Position numbers and translations under genes: made by a program. Below, in pieces: positions 23,495 through 35,845 of a stretch of DNA of 64,000 bases (within the stretch, counting starts at the first letter, position 1; the number at the start of each line of letters is the position of its first letter). The notes under the pieces were generated by a model. It was not told the DNA's origin and did no database searches. It saw only the letters and a program-made list of their open reading frames with translations. This DNA is from Prostheceraeus crozeri (taxonomy: Eukaryota > Platyhelminthes > Polycladida > Euryleptidae), in NCBI GenBank assembly GCA_907163375.1, contig CAJQUW010016136.1, positions 186,001 through 250,000 of the forward strand. The letters run 5' to 3'.

Positions 23495-26400
23495 CAGGGT
23501 TCGTACAGCTTTCTGGAGGTAAATTCAAAATCTTTCACAATACTTCTGTTGTATACTTATATTGAATCTCCGTGTTTATATTACTAGCCGCGCTATAGCC
23601 TATCGTTTATGCTCTTTATATGTCTATGCTCGTGAATATTAGTAGTGCTACATGTGATATCAGGTCACGTCCGGTCACCGCAGACTGTACTTTTGAATTT
23701 CAAGTGTTATTCTTAACCTTGTGAAAACCTTGATAGATAAAACGTCAGATAAATTCAACTTATTAAAACATACTTAATTGAAGAACTTTTATTGAAACAC
23801 AAGCAATTACAAAGATTACACCTTCATTTCATATACTGACCCATCATGAGAAAAATATTGAAGCAAGAAATCTTGCGTGTATGTGTAACTATATGCATTC
23901 AAAACATAGTGAAGCATATGATATCTACTAATAGAAAACAGGCAACAACTGAAATTTACTGATAGAAAGACAAACATTAAAAACACAGATAAATAAAAAC
24001 TATTTGATCGGACCAACTCGATTGCATGCTCGTAAATGAAACATTGCAAGCAACAATATATAGTTTCCTTTTTGCTATTCCGTCATGAGAAACTTCATTT
24101 TCACGTTTCTTTTCAGGTCAAGCTCTTCCATTTATTTTCTAGCGACAGTCCTTGCAATCTTCTCTTCAAATGCTGCGCTGTACTTTTCAGAAGATTATTT
24201 GACTGAAAGTATTAAGGAACTGGTGACTTTGATGCTCATGAATCCGCCTGCCCGAATGCGTGAATCCTTGATTGTGCTCAGTGCCACATGCCCCTCTCCT
24301 TCCAGGGAGCCACGTGAACATCTACGATGGCTTTATTCAGCGAAAAGTCTGATTCCGGGATCGCATTACCGTGACTAAGAATCAGTACACATCTTGATAG
24401 ATTTGATAATCACCTGTAGCCTACTATGGATTTCCGAACTCGTCTGTGATTTTTTTTGTACCTTTTCCCATTATTGTTCGATTCTTCTTTGTCCTGATGA
24501 CTGTTCAGAGAGATGATCCAGATCAAGTTCTTCGTGAACATGCGTCCGGTGCGAATTTTGAGGCACTCCTCGAAGAGCAATGAAACGACAGAATGCTGAT
24601 TTTGAGCTGAGAGTCTCCATTCATTCCTCACTTTATCGCTGATACCTTCTTTTGATCCAGTTCCTGATTGTTCAGTCAAACGTGGGAATGTTTTGTTCAA
24701 TACAGACTTCATTTACTCCAGAATTGTTGGAGATAAACAGGATATTGAGGACATGGATTTCGGATCACGACGGCTATTCGGGTGAATCATGGTTGCCTCT
24801 TATGGCACCATGAATCAAAGGAAAGAGACTTTTGTAGGTTGCTGACAACTACCAGAAAGATATCAAAACAGATATTCTTGAATTTCTCCACGCCATTATC
24901 ACAAACTTGATTATTCAATAAATACGACATGCATTTCGCCTCAGCATCGTGTTCATGGTAGACTTTCTATTTTCAGGCTTTTCTGTATCAATTTTTGCCA
25001 GATTCACAACAAACTTCTTTCTGCGACTTGTGCAATCCAATAAGCAACTTCTTCTTGACAAATTTCTTTATCAATTCCAGTAACAGAACACACCGTGCCC
25101 GAATCATGTTTCAGATTAAAAAAATATATCATCAACGAAACTTTTTTATGAGTTAGAGAATGGTCTGGGCTATCAGAAAATGTAAAATACTAAATCTTCC
25201 TATTTCTAGTGTCTGAGAAAAGTCAAATTTTCAAAATGGCGGCGTTTTCAGATCTTTAAGGCTATTTTTCTCAGAAACTATTTGAATTATCGAGGTGTTG
25301 CATATTATGAACCAATGTAAAAGTGGGTACATAGCATCTACTAAACCATGTCTCAACTTCCTATTGTCATTTCAGCAGCTGAAAATGCGATACGAGCCGT
25401 CGGCATTTCAAATAGGCCTATTTACCAGCACATGTAAATAATACATTTTTTGACTGCCATTGTCTATACTTAGATTCAGATATGGATAAATGTAACGTAT
25501 AACAAGCATGCACAAACAATACGAAATCATAGGAACTTGATAAGATCATGTGTATTGAAGACAATTTTCACCTGCTAAAATCCACAGTCATTAAATAGTT
25601 AATATTCATTCGTGAAATATTTTCCTGATCTATCTCCATTTTCTACATTATCTTTTATAATGCCCATGTATGTTAATGTATGCCATCTGAATTCTACCTA
25701 TAGGATCAAATCTTACAAAACTGCCAAACATTTGCGTACGAAATTTATGCCATTATCCGCATTTATACAAACAAGGGAGGCCAATGTAAATTTACTTTTT
25801 AGACAGAACTCAGTTCTATTTACAAATGCTGACTATTGAAAATTCGCACTGCTGCTAAAAGTTGCTTTCCATAATTTGGATGGTCTACATCGATGATCTT
25901 GAAATTTTTCCATGTCATCTCAAGCTGGTGATGCATAACTTCAGTTACTTGTTCGCTCCAAACACCGAGTCCTCGTCCTTTGAATGACCAGAAGACAGAA
26001 ATGTGGTATATCACAGCATGCACCTTTGTAGTGATGCTTAGCCCCGCTTTCAGATAGGACTCACGAAACTTCTGAATTCTCTCCTTGTAATCATCGGCGA
26101 TTTTGTATCCATAGCATCCCTCAACGACGGAAATGAATTCCCGCAACATTTCCACAAATTTCATGCAGGATGAAGGCACTATCTCGTCTAGTTTGTCCAC
26201 ATTTCGCAATAACGCTCTGCTGGCGCTTCCTGTAAACGAACCACCATGAAGTGGATCACGTTGGACTCGGCATGTGGCTAACTACTGATCACTTTCGAGT
26301 GGAAAATCTTTTTTCATTTCACCGTATGTTGTGTTAAAGGTGCAATTCCAGAGGAGGCATCAAGTCGTGTACAGGAACAGATTCGTCAATTAAATGAACT

Positions 26401-27394
26401 ATTGAAGGGTTCACCACATTTCCATACTGTTTTGCTTCACTCTCTGATGCTTCCGAGTTATAGTACGTCCAGAATAGTTCCCTTAAAAGGGAGAGTGTTC
26501 GAAGTTCTCCTCTCCTAGATAGATCCTTCTTTTCAATTTTGCACCAGCAACATGGATGAAGGCTACCGTGAGCCAACACAAAACACATTCACAGATTCTC
26601 TTCTTTGGAACTTAGCACGAACGCCTCAAAATGCTGATTTTCGAAAGTCAAGAAGGCTAGACATGCTTGTGATCAAGTACTTTTAAGATCCCTTTCGACC
26701 TGTCTGCAGCGGTCAGTTGACAGGATAGTAGGCCTACTTCGAAAAATGTTGCTTCAAGTTTTCCCATTGATCCAAAATTTGAAATGAAGCTGGCTTATGG
26801 CCTAGCCACACTTCAGGAAACAAACCGAAACAAAACCAACCGGTCACACCCGTTACTTCGTTCGAGAGAATATTTGTCTTCGCGCACTCGAGCATTTTAA
26901 GGAGTGTGCAAGTACATGCAGATGTGCTATGAAATGCTCGACGTCCAATTCATCAAGTGTTTCCACACCTTTCTTGAAACAGTTATGGACGCTTGAAACA
27001 GCTTGTCCAGTTTCAAGAACGTGATTCCAAACTTAGATCTAAATTGTTTCCACAGTCCTGATTCAAGGGATGTGCTATCGCTTAGCCCACCCATTCCCAA
27101 TTCACTGATAAATTCTTTAACGAATTTCTTAACATTTTTCGTAAAACCATATTTCATGATTTTGTGACGCACATTCGAATTTTATGATCTTTTTGACATT
27201 GGGAGGCCTGAATTCGTTAAATTTAAAATCATGAGAGCAAATCATCGGCAGAAATTTAACTTTGCTATTCTAATAATTCACAAACTTTCGCAAACTTTTC
27301 TGAAAAATTGTGAAATTCACAAACTTTCAAGGGCCTTGAACTTTATTTGAAATTCACCAACTTTTACAAACCTTCACAAACCGCACGAACCCTG
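23495..27394 (-). mobile_element. Terminal-inverted-repeat DNA transposon, superfamily unassigned
   Basis: The left end CAGGGTTCGTACAGCTTTCT and the inverted right end (CAGGGTTCGTGCGGTTTGTG read from the minus strand, ending at 27394) are related, identical over the first ten bases and similar for about 25. Both are followed inward by runs of short motifs such as TTCACAAA and AAATTCA. Inside, on the minus strand, is a transposon-associated protein (about 27180 to 25823). A minus-strand polyadenylation-type signal lies near 23788. I could not find an identical target duplication, so the exact ends or the insertion history are uncertain. Length about 3.9 kb. Confidence 0.6.
25823..27180 (-). 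pseudogene. Transposon-associated protein of unassigned family
   Basis: Minus-strand remains of one protein. The start region has RHKIMKYGFTKNVKKFVKEF (27170-27110). The middle has MCFVLAHGSLHPCCWCKIEK (26590-26530), a zinc-ribbon-like C/H cluster, then RTLSLLRELFWTYYNSEAS and MPPLELHL (about 26350). The end runs in one frame from VQRDPLHGGSFTGSASRALL (about 26275) to NYGKQLLAAVRIFNSQHL (25830), including the strongly conserved-looking GRGLGVWSEQVTEVMHHQLE. Proteins with the same order of blocks (HPC-WC, PPELHLL, HGGSF-GN, GLAPWSEQTSESLHHDF, YNSQHL) are familiar to me from Hydra and aphid predictions but I cannot name a superfamily. At least one stop (TAG near 26286, where W is expected) and frame changes break it. 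Confidence 0.6.
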
Positions 27395-30300
27395 CTATAC
27401 TGAATGCTCTGCGTGCACTATTTGAAGACGTACAATCTTATGAGAGCAATGTGCTCTATTTCTTTCATGGATTTGACAAACAACTTCTCATGTCATCTTT
27501 AGGTTTGCCTGACAATTTTTTTTAATTCAACTGCTTCATATACGTGTAAGGTGTAATTAAGATGATTCTCGGATTTATTTATCTGCTGTATATCGGAACA
27601 TTTTTGAGAAGATTAATTTCACTTCTGTCATTATTCCGAAGGTAAATGGAAATGGATTTTTAGACCCAGCTCGGTAGCTTATCTCTAAAAAAAGGTCAGC
27701 AAGCCGGAGCGCTATCCAGTCACGTAAAAGTCTGAATTACACTATTTGAATTTTGATGAATTTTGTTGATGAACAAAACTGTTGATGAATTTTGTTGACT
27801 CTCGAAATAATGACGATAATTCTCCGAGCACATCAGGTGCAAGTGGCTTATCGGAAAAAAAATTGTTAAAGCCATCTGTGCTCCTGTGATAGATGAACAA
27901 CGAAACGTAGGAGGGTGGTCAATATCGCAGTATTGTTTTCCACTAACTGACGTCACGATATGACTGCAAGGTAGAAAGGCTGAATTTTGTTTAGGGATCA
28001 CTAGTGAGGGACAATGGTGCACAACTAGGCCCCTTATTATTCTTCCGAGGAGTTGAAGATGTGGCCCGCATAGTTCTTTCGGTGCCGTCATCAGTGATGC
28101 AAGTGAACAAGTCTTCAGCACATACAAAAATGTTCGTTGTATTAGCCGAAATCTCATTGTCACTTGGTTAGCCGAGCAGCTCAGATTTTCATGCATTTAA
28201 ACTGATCTTTTGATGTCTTTGTAATTATATTTGTTCGCTGTCTTTGTATAGAAGTCATCACGCAACATAGGCTATGCAAATTTGCAATACATGCACAAAA
28301 GTGCAGATCCCACATAGTAGATTTGCAATAGATTCTTAACAACAGGCATGTATTCTCACAACTTTTTTATGCATTGTTCACGAATTTTCACATTGTTCTT
28401 ATTTATGATACTGCATTCCCAAGCATTTACAAATAGAGCATGCATCAATTAATAGAATAGTAATAATTTCATTGTCTCAATAGCACACTGTTTGTGCTCT
28501 ATTTAGAGCCATGTGCTGTATTTCGTTCTTTTTTAAAAAAAGCAAAGCACCTTCTCAGTTTCTCTAATAAACAGGTTTTTATAGCTTTGTTACATGAATT
28601 TGTTATAATTCAAGTACTTCATATGAAGATCTTGAATTTATTCAATTGTCGCTAAAAAGGATGTCCCTCTTTCGACATCATGTCTCTCTTTCTAGGATGT
28701 TTTATGTGCTCTAAGTCCTGTGAAATAGAAAAGTTATCTCTCAAATTTTTCAAAGTTATTCTCACTTTTTTCTTCTACTTCAATTACTTTATATAGCCTA
28801 CATACAAGGTATTGACTCTCGGATTTATTTATTTGCAGCATATCAGAACATTTTTGAGTAGATGCATTTTGCTTGTGATTGTGACATTAAACAATAATTA
28901 CTATCGACTTTAATCAAGCTGGGTGTCGCACAGCTTGGTGTGAACGCAGTAGATGAGAACATATATTCGTCGTTCTCAAAGCAATAATTTTTTGTTTCTT
29001 TATTTGATAGACAGGGTTACCAGTCAGTTTGATTCACTGCAATTAATGTACGAAAATATCCGGATTGTCTCATCTAACCCTCATCATCCCATCAAACTAC
29101 ATGTGTAGTTTTGTGATTTTCATTTCAATATAAATCTGGAAGTTCAACTCCAATTTCAATGAAATTTCATGCCCAATTGACTTACGTTGCCAACCTTGGC
29201 CATTAGTATTTCCAGCTGATTTTTCCTAATTTAAACAAATTTGAACGCAATTTCATATGATTCCGCCCATGTAGTTTATCACCTGATATGTTGTACATGT
29301 AGGATAAATTTGTATAGTACCAGATTTTGAGCAATAACATCAATATCAACCATCATTATACGAGTTTGGCATCATTTTTCGTACCTTTATGCATCAATTT
29401 CTATGATTTTGAATAATGCTCGATGGAATTATTGTGTTTTGTTTCCAGTGAATCGACGCTTTCAGCTTGTTGAATTTACCCGGTTGGCCAGTTGACACAT
29501 CATTTTCTGTCAACCAATCTACTACAATAAGGTCTGATGGCAGCAGGAGCTCTCCCAGCTAGCGGGAAGATGTCTCGCACAAGCTTCAAATTATCTCGTA
29601 GAGAGAAGTAAATGACAATGAAGATATAGGCTAACGAGAACGAAGACTAATGATGATATCATACAAAAGACTTCATTTCCATGTCTTCTCATCTCAACAT
29701 CCTGAAGTACCCTTTCGAGCCGACCAGTTATGATCCTTGATTATAATAAATAAGAATGACTGATAGATCTGATGGACAGCAAAAAAATCAAGACTGTAGT
29801 TGTGTGCGCAATGGTCGATGTAGTCCTGTAGAACTATTCTGTAATACTTTCATTCTTGGTTACTTACTTTGACAATAGAAATAGGAGTTTCATCAAAACA
29901 ATTGCAAGCTGTTGGCTGAAGTTGTATACAAAAATACTAATTGTATTCATGCGCAATCTAAAGTACCTAGCTTTTCACCAATGCCGCCTGAAGTCAGTTG
30001 ACTCAAAAAGGCTTGAATAGGCCTACACCAAGTGGAACTCGAAAATACCAGATCATCTTCCAGCTGCAAAACATTGAGATAAAGATGTAACTCACACAAA
30101 AAAGTGGATGTGTGCATGCACAAATCATTATACATCGCAATTAGAAAATTGCTTAGCACAATTCCGTTATTCATCTGCTAGTCATATTCGTTGTCGTCTT
30201 TGGTTGCATGAATGATGCATACAGGCCTAATGTTAATCAAATTGGTTTACCTAATTAATGAAACTTCTTTATCAAGCACAATTTGTTTCAACTTGTAGTA

Positions 30301-30819
30301 TCTCAGATTATGTATATTTCTCTCGTTCAATTCAATTAAATAATTCATTTGATTTTGCAAATCGAGATAAATTTCGTATAAAAGAGTAATTGTTATAAGA
30401 CCAACGCTACAAACTAGGTAGCAGCACGTACCAATGTCCAAGTGAACACTACATGATAGGAATTGAGCTGATAAATCAATGATATCAATGCATATACATT
30501 AATGCCTTTAAGTAATTAAAATCAATAAAAATATACTGAAACTACATATGTAGTCTGGTGGGCAGAATAGATAGATTGATTTGCTGGGATGATGAGGGAT
30601 AATGGAGCTTTATTCTGAGCGTCAAAATTGTTCCAAATGACTTTTAGGAAAATACCGCAATGGAATTTTCTTGCAGAAAAAAGTTCAATTTCCAGCTGAC
30701 TCTCATATCATAGTTTGCAATTGTAATAATGAATAAATCACTCTTAACAATTAAATATTAGTTTGTGTGAATCTTCAAGACAGACGGTTAAATGATGTTA
30801 AATATTAATAGGTTATAAT
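27395..30819. other. Non-coding, with old duplicated segments
   Basis: No gene recognised. A diverged direct repeat (about 27528-27636 and 28778-28890, sharing TCTCGGATTTATTTAT and GAACATTTTTGAG) and an inverted 14-mer pair (29078-29091 and 30585-30598) suggest old, decayed elements. An open frame at 27720-28196 (minus) is unrecognised. Confidence 0.5.
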
Positions 30820-30822
30820 GAA

Positions 30823-31037
30823 TCACACCAGTTTGTCTTGTCTCCCCAAGAATAAGTTTGCTGTAAAAACATTTACACATTATTGCTAAAAATATATACA
30901 CGTCCGGGCTTTCGTGAGCCGGTTCGCATTCTCAAGGAGTAAGACATGAGTTTATATAATCTGTAACAGTAAATTATTAGTATATTTTCAGCAGCAAACT
31001 TATTCTTGAGAAGATGAGACAAAATGGTGTGATATCC
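30823..31037. repeat. Short fold-back: inverted repeat of about 43 bp
   Basis: ATCACACCAGTTTGTCTTGT and the following AAGAATAAGTTTGCTG (30823-30866) pair with CAGCAAACTTATTCTTGAGA and the following stretch ending GGTGTGATAT (30990-31033), with several mismatches. The arms enclose about 120 bp holding a GC-richer block GTCCGGGCTTTCGTGAGCCG. It is likely a small non-autonomous element. Confidence 0.7.
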
Positions 31038-34000
31038 ACAATGAAATCGAACAACCTCTCGTCGAAGGCCATCAAATAAATAAATTGGCGAGCAGGATGC
31101 GGCAGATATACGTCAAACAATAACTAGACAATCTATGTCAATTCTGAAAATAAATGTAACCGTAATTGTGAAGCTGTGAATAAAAAAATCTGTATGCAAT
31201 AATGCCTAAATTAGACAAATTTTAACTGAAAATTGCAATCTGTATCATCGAGGAATCAGTATCCAAAACCGATTGTCTCTCTGTGCTCAAGATAATTTAC
31301 TCCATGATATCACACATTGTACAGTTAATTACAGGATTAAAAGACAGTGATAGTGGAGCTACTGCATGCATAAACAACAGTGACGAACACGAGGGTACAG
31401 AACAATTATCGACTTTTTGAGTCTAACCTTAAAATTAAAAGTTCAGACAAATAGTTATTGTTGCATTTTAAACACGCCTGCATTTCTGTAATTTCTGAAC
31501 TTTAAGTGAGTTTCTGACTTTTATTTCTTATTTCTTCTTGTCAATGTCCTCTACTACAGAACATTCGTCTTGCATCGGTTAGTGAACCTGGAATAGACAA
31601 TGACAGTTGCAACAGCTGTCTTCGACTGCTTTGCTACAATCTGCAACAGCCAATTCCCATCTCAGCTGACAGAAGCGAAAGAACTTTCAATACTAGTCCA
31701 TCACTATAATTACTCTATGTTGATGTTGAAGGGAAACAAGGAGTATTTCCTTCCCTGTACGTAATGCTGTGTCTCTGCATTCCTCTATGCTCATGTTAAA
31801 GCCTTGTATTCATTCCCATTGCATTGTTTTCATTATTTTGTATTCTCACTCTCACTCCATTGTATTCTATGCCTTTGTTTGTCTGGACTAATTGTGAGCG
31901 ATCACAACTGCGTTCACCATTGTTTATGCCAATATATAAACCGCCGTCTTTCAATCAGAAAGCACGGTCTGGGATTTACTACAAAGAACTTGTTCTTTGG
32001 TCTTTGCATGATCTAGCTGATCATAGTTGGAAACCCTTACACAGTGTCTATCTACTGGCTGTGGAGAATTGCGCTGTGTTCATTGTCAATTAAGCCATTT
32101 GATCACCTATGTAAGTCAATTCTTGCGTACCTTGTTTCATCTACCAGGAATCACTGCAAATTGTTTCATCAAAGATGTTTCGCAAAGAGAAATGACATGA
32201 ATATTTAGTGAATGCACTTAGGCTATAAGTTGCCGGTTTTTTTCTGTTGCCAACCACTTGAATTAAGCTGCCATTGCTTTGGCATCGTCGTCATGACACC
32301 GCATGACTACACATACCATTGTTTTCAATGTCCATGTCCTTTCCAGGCCTTCAAGATTATATAGTGTCTGATTTCCATTATTTATGCATTGCATCATAGA
32401 GCATGACTTCTACCAAATACTGTCAGAGAGTGCATAGGTTGCTGGATGCAGCTGTATGTCTATCAACGTGTTCCTTTCCATATTAACTTCTTTTGACACA
32501 AGTCGCCTTGCTAGTTCAATTTTTGCTCCAATTATATCGAGACAATTGAGAAATCAACCGAGCATATTATTGACCTGTCTCACACATGATTGAAAAAAGT
32601 GTGCACGTGACCTGCTGTAGGGATGATGAAAGCTTGCGACGGATCAGTTCTCCAGCACATGAACTACTGCTTCAAAAGCCTCCACTATGAAACATGCATG
32701 ATTCGGAATATAAAATATTGCGAAATTACTCTCACGTGCTCAACATTATGCAACACAATACAGCGCTATCGCATTTAATCTTGATGGTCGACGTTGTGCA
32801 TTTGGCCTCTTTCTAAAAGGTAAAATTATTTTGGAGCTATACTCAATTGTGGAGGCAAATGACATGGAGCATAAAATATAAACATGACTTCAAACAACGA
32901 AGTACAGGTGATCTAGTAATCATATTTCCTGGCATTAACAGACTTTGCAAGCTACAATTTTTTCTGATTTAGAAATTGCATGGTAGCAGAAACACCTCGC
33001 CGTCTTGTTTTTTATGTACTGTAATAACTCGATGGCACTACCGGCTACGTATTTCATTCAACATTCTTCTGTTTCAAGTCAAGCAGCATATTGGGATGTT
33101 TTCAAAATTGTCTGTTACAATAAGAACAAATGAGTGAAAAGTCGGCATTTTTCAGGATACGTGTATTATCAATCCAATTAAGAAATATTTAACAAAATCG
33201 CCGAAGTTAAGGCATAGCCGACTTGCAAGACAAAATAAAACTTGGCATCATCCCCATGAGGATGCATCGCTTCAACCTAGACGAGAATGGTTTAACACGC
33301 GAATGCAAGATCTATAGAATATGATGGGTGTCATTCAGTTTATTACTTATTAATTTCAATTACTTATGATAGGTACTCATCAAATCATTCTATGACAATC
33401 ACTATATTAATGAAGTATCTTCATTTCATTATTAATGCAACCTTCAGACAAAGGCAAGATAAACTATTTGGAAAATAAATATGTTGAAGAGTACTCATAA
33501 ATACCACTCGGTATGTCAAAATTTGATGTTTGCATCAGATATACTGCCATAAGAAGACACCCGAAGTACTGCATTGATATACTTAACTCTTCCAACTTTG
33601 TTATGAAGCGATGCATCTCTACAAAGCCAGTCTGACATCACGAACTGGTGATCGACAGACACAACAAAAAAAGAAATGACTTTTATGATACTGTATTACA
33701 ATGTACAAGTATTCATATGAAGTGATAATGACCATTCGGCTTTTCAGACTAGGTGTTACCACAGAGGAGTAACGATGATATGTCCTCAATGGCACTTTCA
33801 ATGGCATGAACGCCATACAATAAATATGTCAGACTAAATGCGACGAAGTTAACTCAAACAAACATTTCAAATAAGAATTGTCATTTAATTTAAATACATT
33901 TGAAAACAAGAGGTGAGCCATTAGCAAGAATCCATTCATCACAGTTCTTAAGAAAAAGTAGAAAAGCACATTAATTATTTATGTAAAAACATCACATGGC

Positions 34001-35845
34001 ACGAAGAAACAGTTCATCTGCACTTTCTATCAAGAGTAGACAAATAACATTTTGATATCATTATCCCTTTCGAATGCTGTAGGGACAAAGTGTTATGTTG
34101 TTTATTTATTTAAGACACCTGTATAGACGTGGCAGTGTCGCCAATGTAATCTACTATAATTATGCTGCATTTTATAGATTTTCTGTGGAAAGGTAGCTAT
34201 AAAAATATTTTCATTGAGCGATTTTTAAGAAGCTTCAATTGAGTTTAACAATCAGCTTAGTTGATGAAGATTTCTTTATCACTGCAAACGATTTCTTCAT
34301 TGTGCCATTGTTCTATGAGTCTTGAAACAACACAACAAGAGCTTTGTTATCATAAATATACAAGGAACGACGACACATGCAATCGTACAGAAATCCAGAC
34401 AAGTTATTAAACAACAATTTAAATGCACATTTGTACTAGAAAGTAAGAATACCAATGACATCTCATATCGAATAAATAATACTGTAACATCAGAACGTTG
34501 TAAGAGCAAAAGTTGCCATCACTATTGGAATTTCCGAATGAATACAAGATCATTAAAACTTAGTCAATATGGATGCCAAATCATTGGCTATTCTCCTTTC
34601 ATCTCATGTTTCACTGATGTACAATTCATAACTTGAGTGATTTCACTTCTGTACAAAAACATTTACAGTTCATTTGATATTCTATGGTATTCACACATAG
34701 ATCTATGCAACTAAATGCACCCTGCAGTTATGAAGAAATAATATACATGACATTATGCATACAGTCGTATTTACAAGACACCTGCTCACATTGTATATCT
34801 GAAACACCGGCGAACATTAACGAGTATAGACAGGCATTGGCGACTTTGGTGTTAGTCATTTTCAATTGTATAGCATTACTCGAAGGGAAAACTTAAATGC
34901 AGATACAGTAAGTATCAAGGAGGATCTCCTAAATACTAGTAGGCTGAAAGCAATCCGTTTTACAGGATTGCATATCAATTTCATGGAATTTCATAACATG
35001 AATGATCCGATTGGGAAGCACGGAACCGCCACTGCTGACAAATCAGAAAGATATAATTCAAATTCTGCTGCGACCAATTGCACCGTGCGTATATGCCATC
35101 ATTAGCTAATACATCATCAACATTCAAATCACATTTGCGAAAAAGCAATAGTATCATATATTAGAATTGGTAGATTTTTTGATAGGTATTCCAGAAAGGA
35201 ATGTTTCCTTTGACAATTTATCATATAACTTTAACATGCTGATTCTGAGCTATTTCAAATTCAATGACATTCATTGTATTTGTCAAATTTAATACTTAAC
35301 ACTAATATAATAACTTTAACATTTCAATGCTTGATTTGATATTTAGTTTTTTAAATTTTTTTTCGACGAAAATCACTTCAGCTCTTTTGAATATATCCCT
35401 ACCTAATCTAAAACGCAATGTGATTCTTTACAATTGGCAGAAATTGGACCTGGAAGAATGAATAAGTGATTTATTATAAGTATTGAATACTCTGCTTTTT
35501 GTTTTCGATGATAATATACTTACTTTTTACTTCTACGTCTTAGGTCCGTTTTCCCAAAGTTGCGGGTAAGACAGTCACTTTTCTAATTTCATTGGGTATT
35601 ACTCAAATATATAATTTTCTAATAAACACAAAGACTAAAAATATTGTATATATTAATATTTTTTAAGTTGAGGTCACATATTAGAATGAAAGCGTGTGTT
35701 TTCTGCTTCGTAAAAACATAATACTGAATAATGATCAATGTGAGCAAGGCTTCTTAACTGTTATGTAACAATACGTTGTGACACGATTTCATCAAGCAAA
35801 TGCATTGCTGACTTCAGAATTTCAACCACAGCATTCTGAGTAGTA
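31038..35845. other. No gene recognised; the right part is likely the PWWP2 3' UTR
   Basis: AT-rich with only short unrecognised frames. The stretch just below 35846 lies downstream of the PWWP2 stop on the minus strand and should hold its 3' UTR; the first AATAAA on that strand is at 35470-35475, about 370 bp after the stop. Confidence 0.5.
35470..35475 (-). terminator. Candidate polyadenylation signal for PWWP2
   Basis: AATAAA on the minus strand (TTTATT on plus), about 370 bp beyond the PWWP2 stop. In AT-rich sequence such hexamers are common, so this is only a candidate. Confidence 0.3.

Noticed and set aside
27720-28196. 158-codon minus-strand frame
   Set aside because: No family recognised; the alternative frame is equally open in places, so coding status cannot be supported.
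29947-30441. A QLEDDLVF stretch reminiscent of MGAT4 glycosyltransferases and a nearby membrane-anchor-like frame
   Set aside because: The two pieces do not join in phase, most of the enzyme would be missing between them, and the anchor frame lacks an ATG. Chance in AT-rich DNA is more likely.
34297-35105. Several frames of 70-104 codons ahead of PWWP2
   Set aside because: Both strands are open, there is no conservation I can recognise, and the region is likely 3' UTR or spacer.
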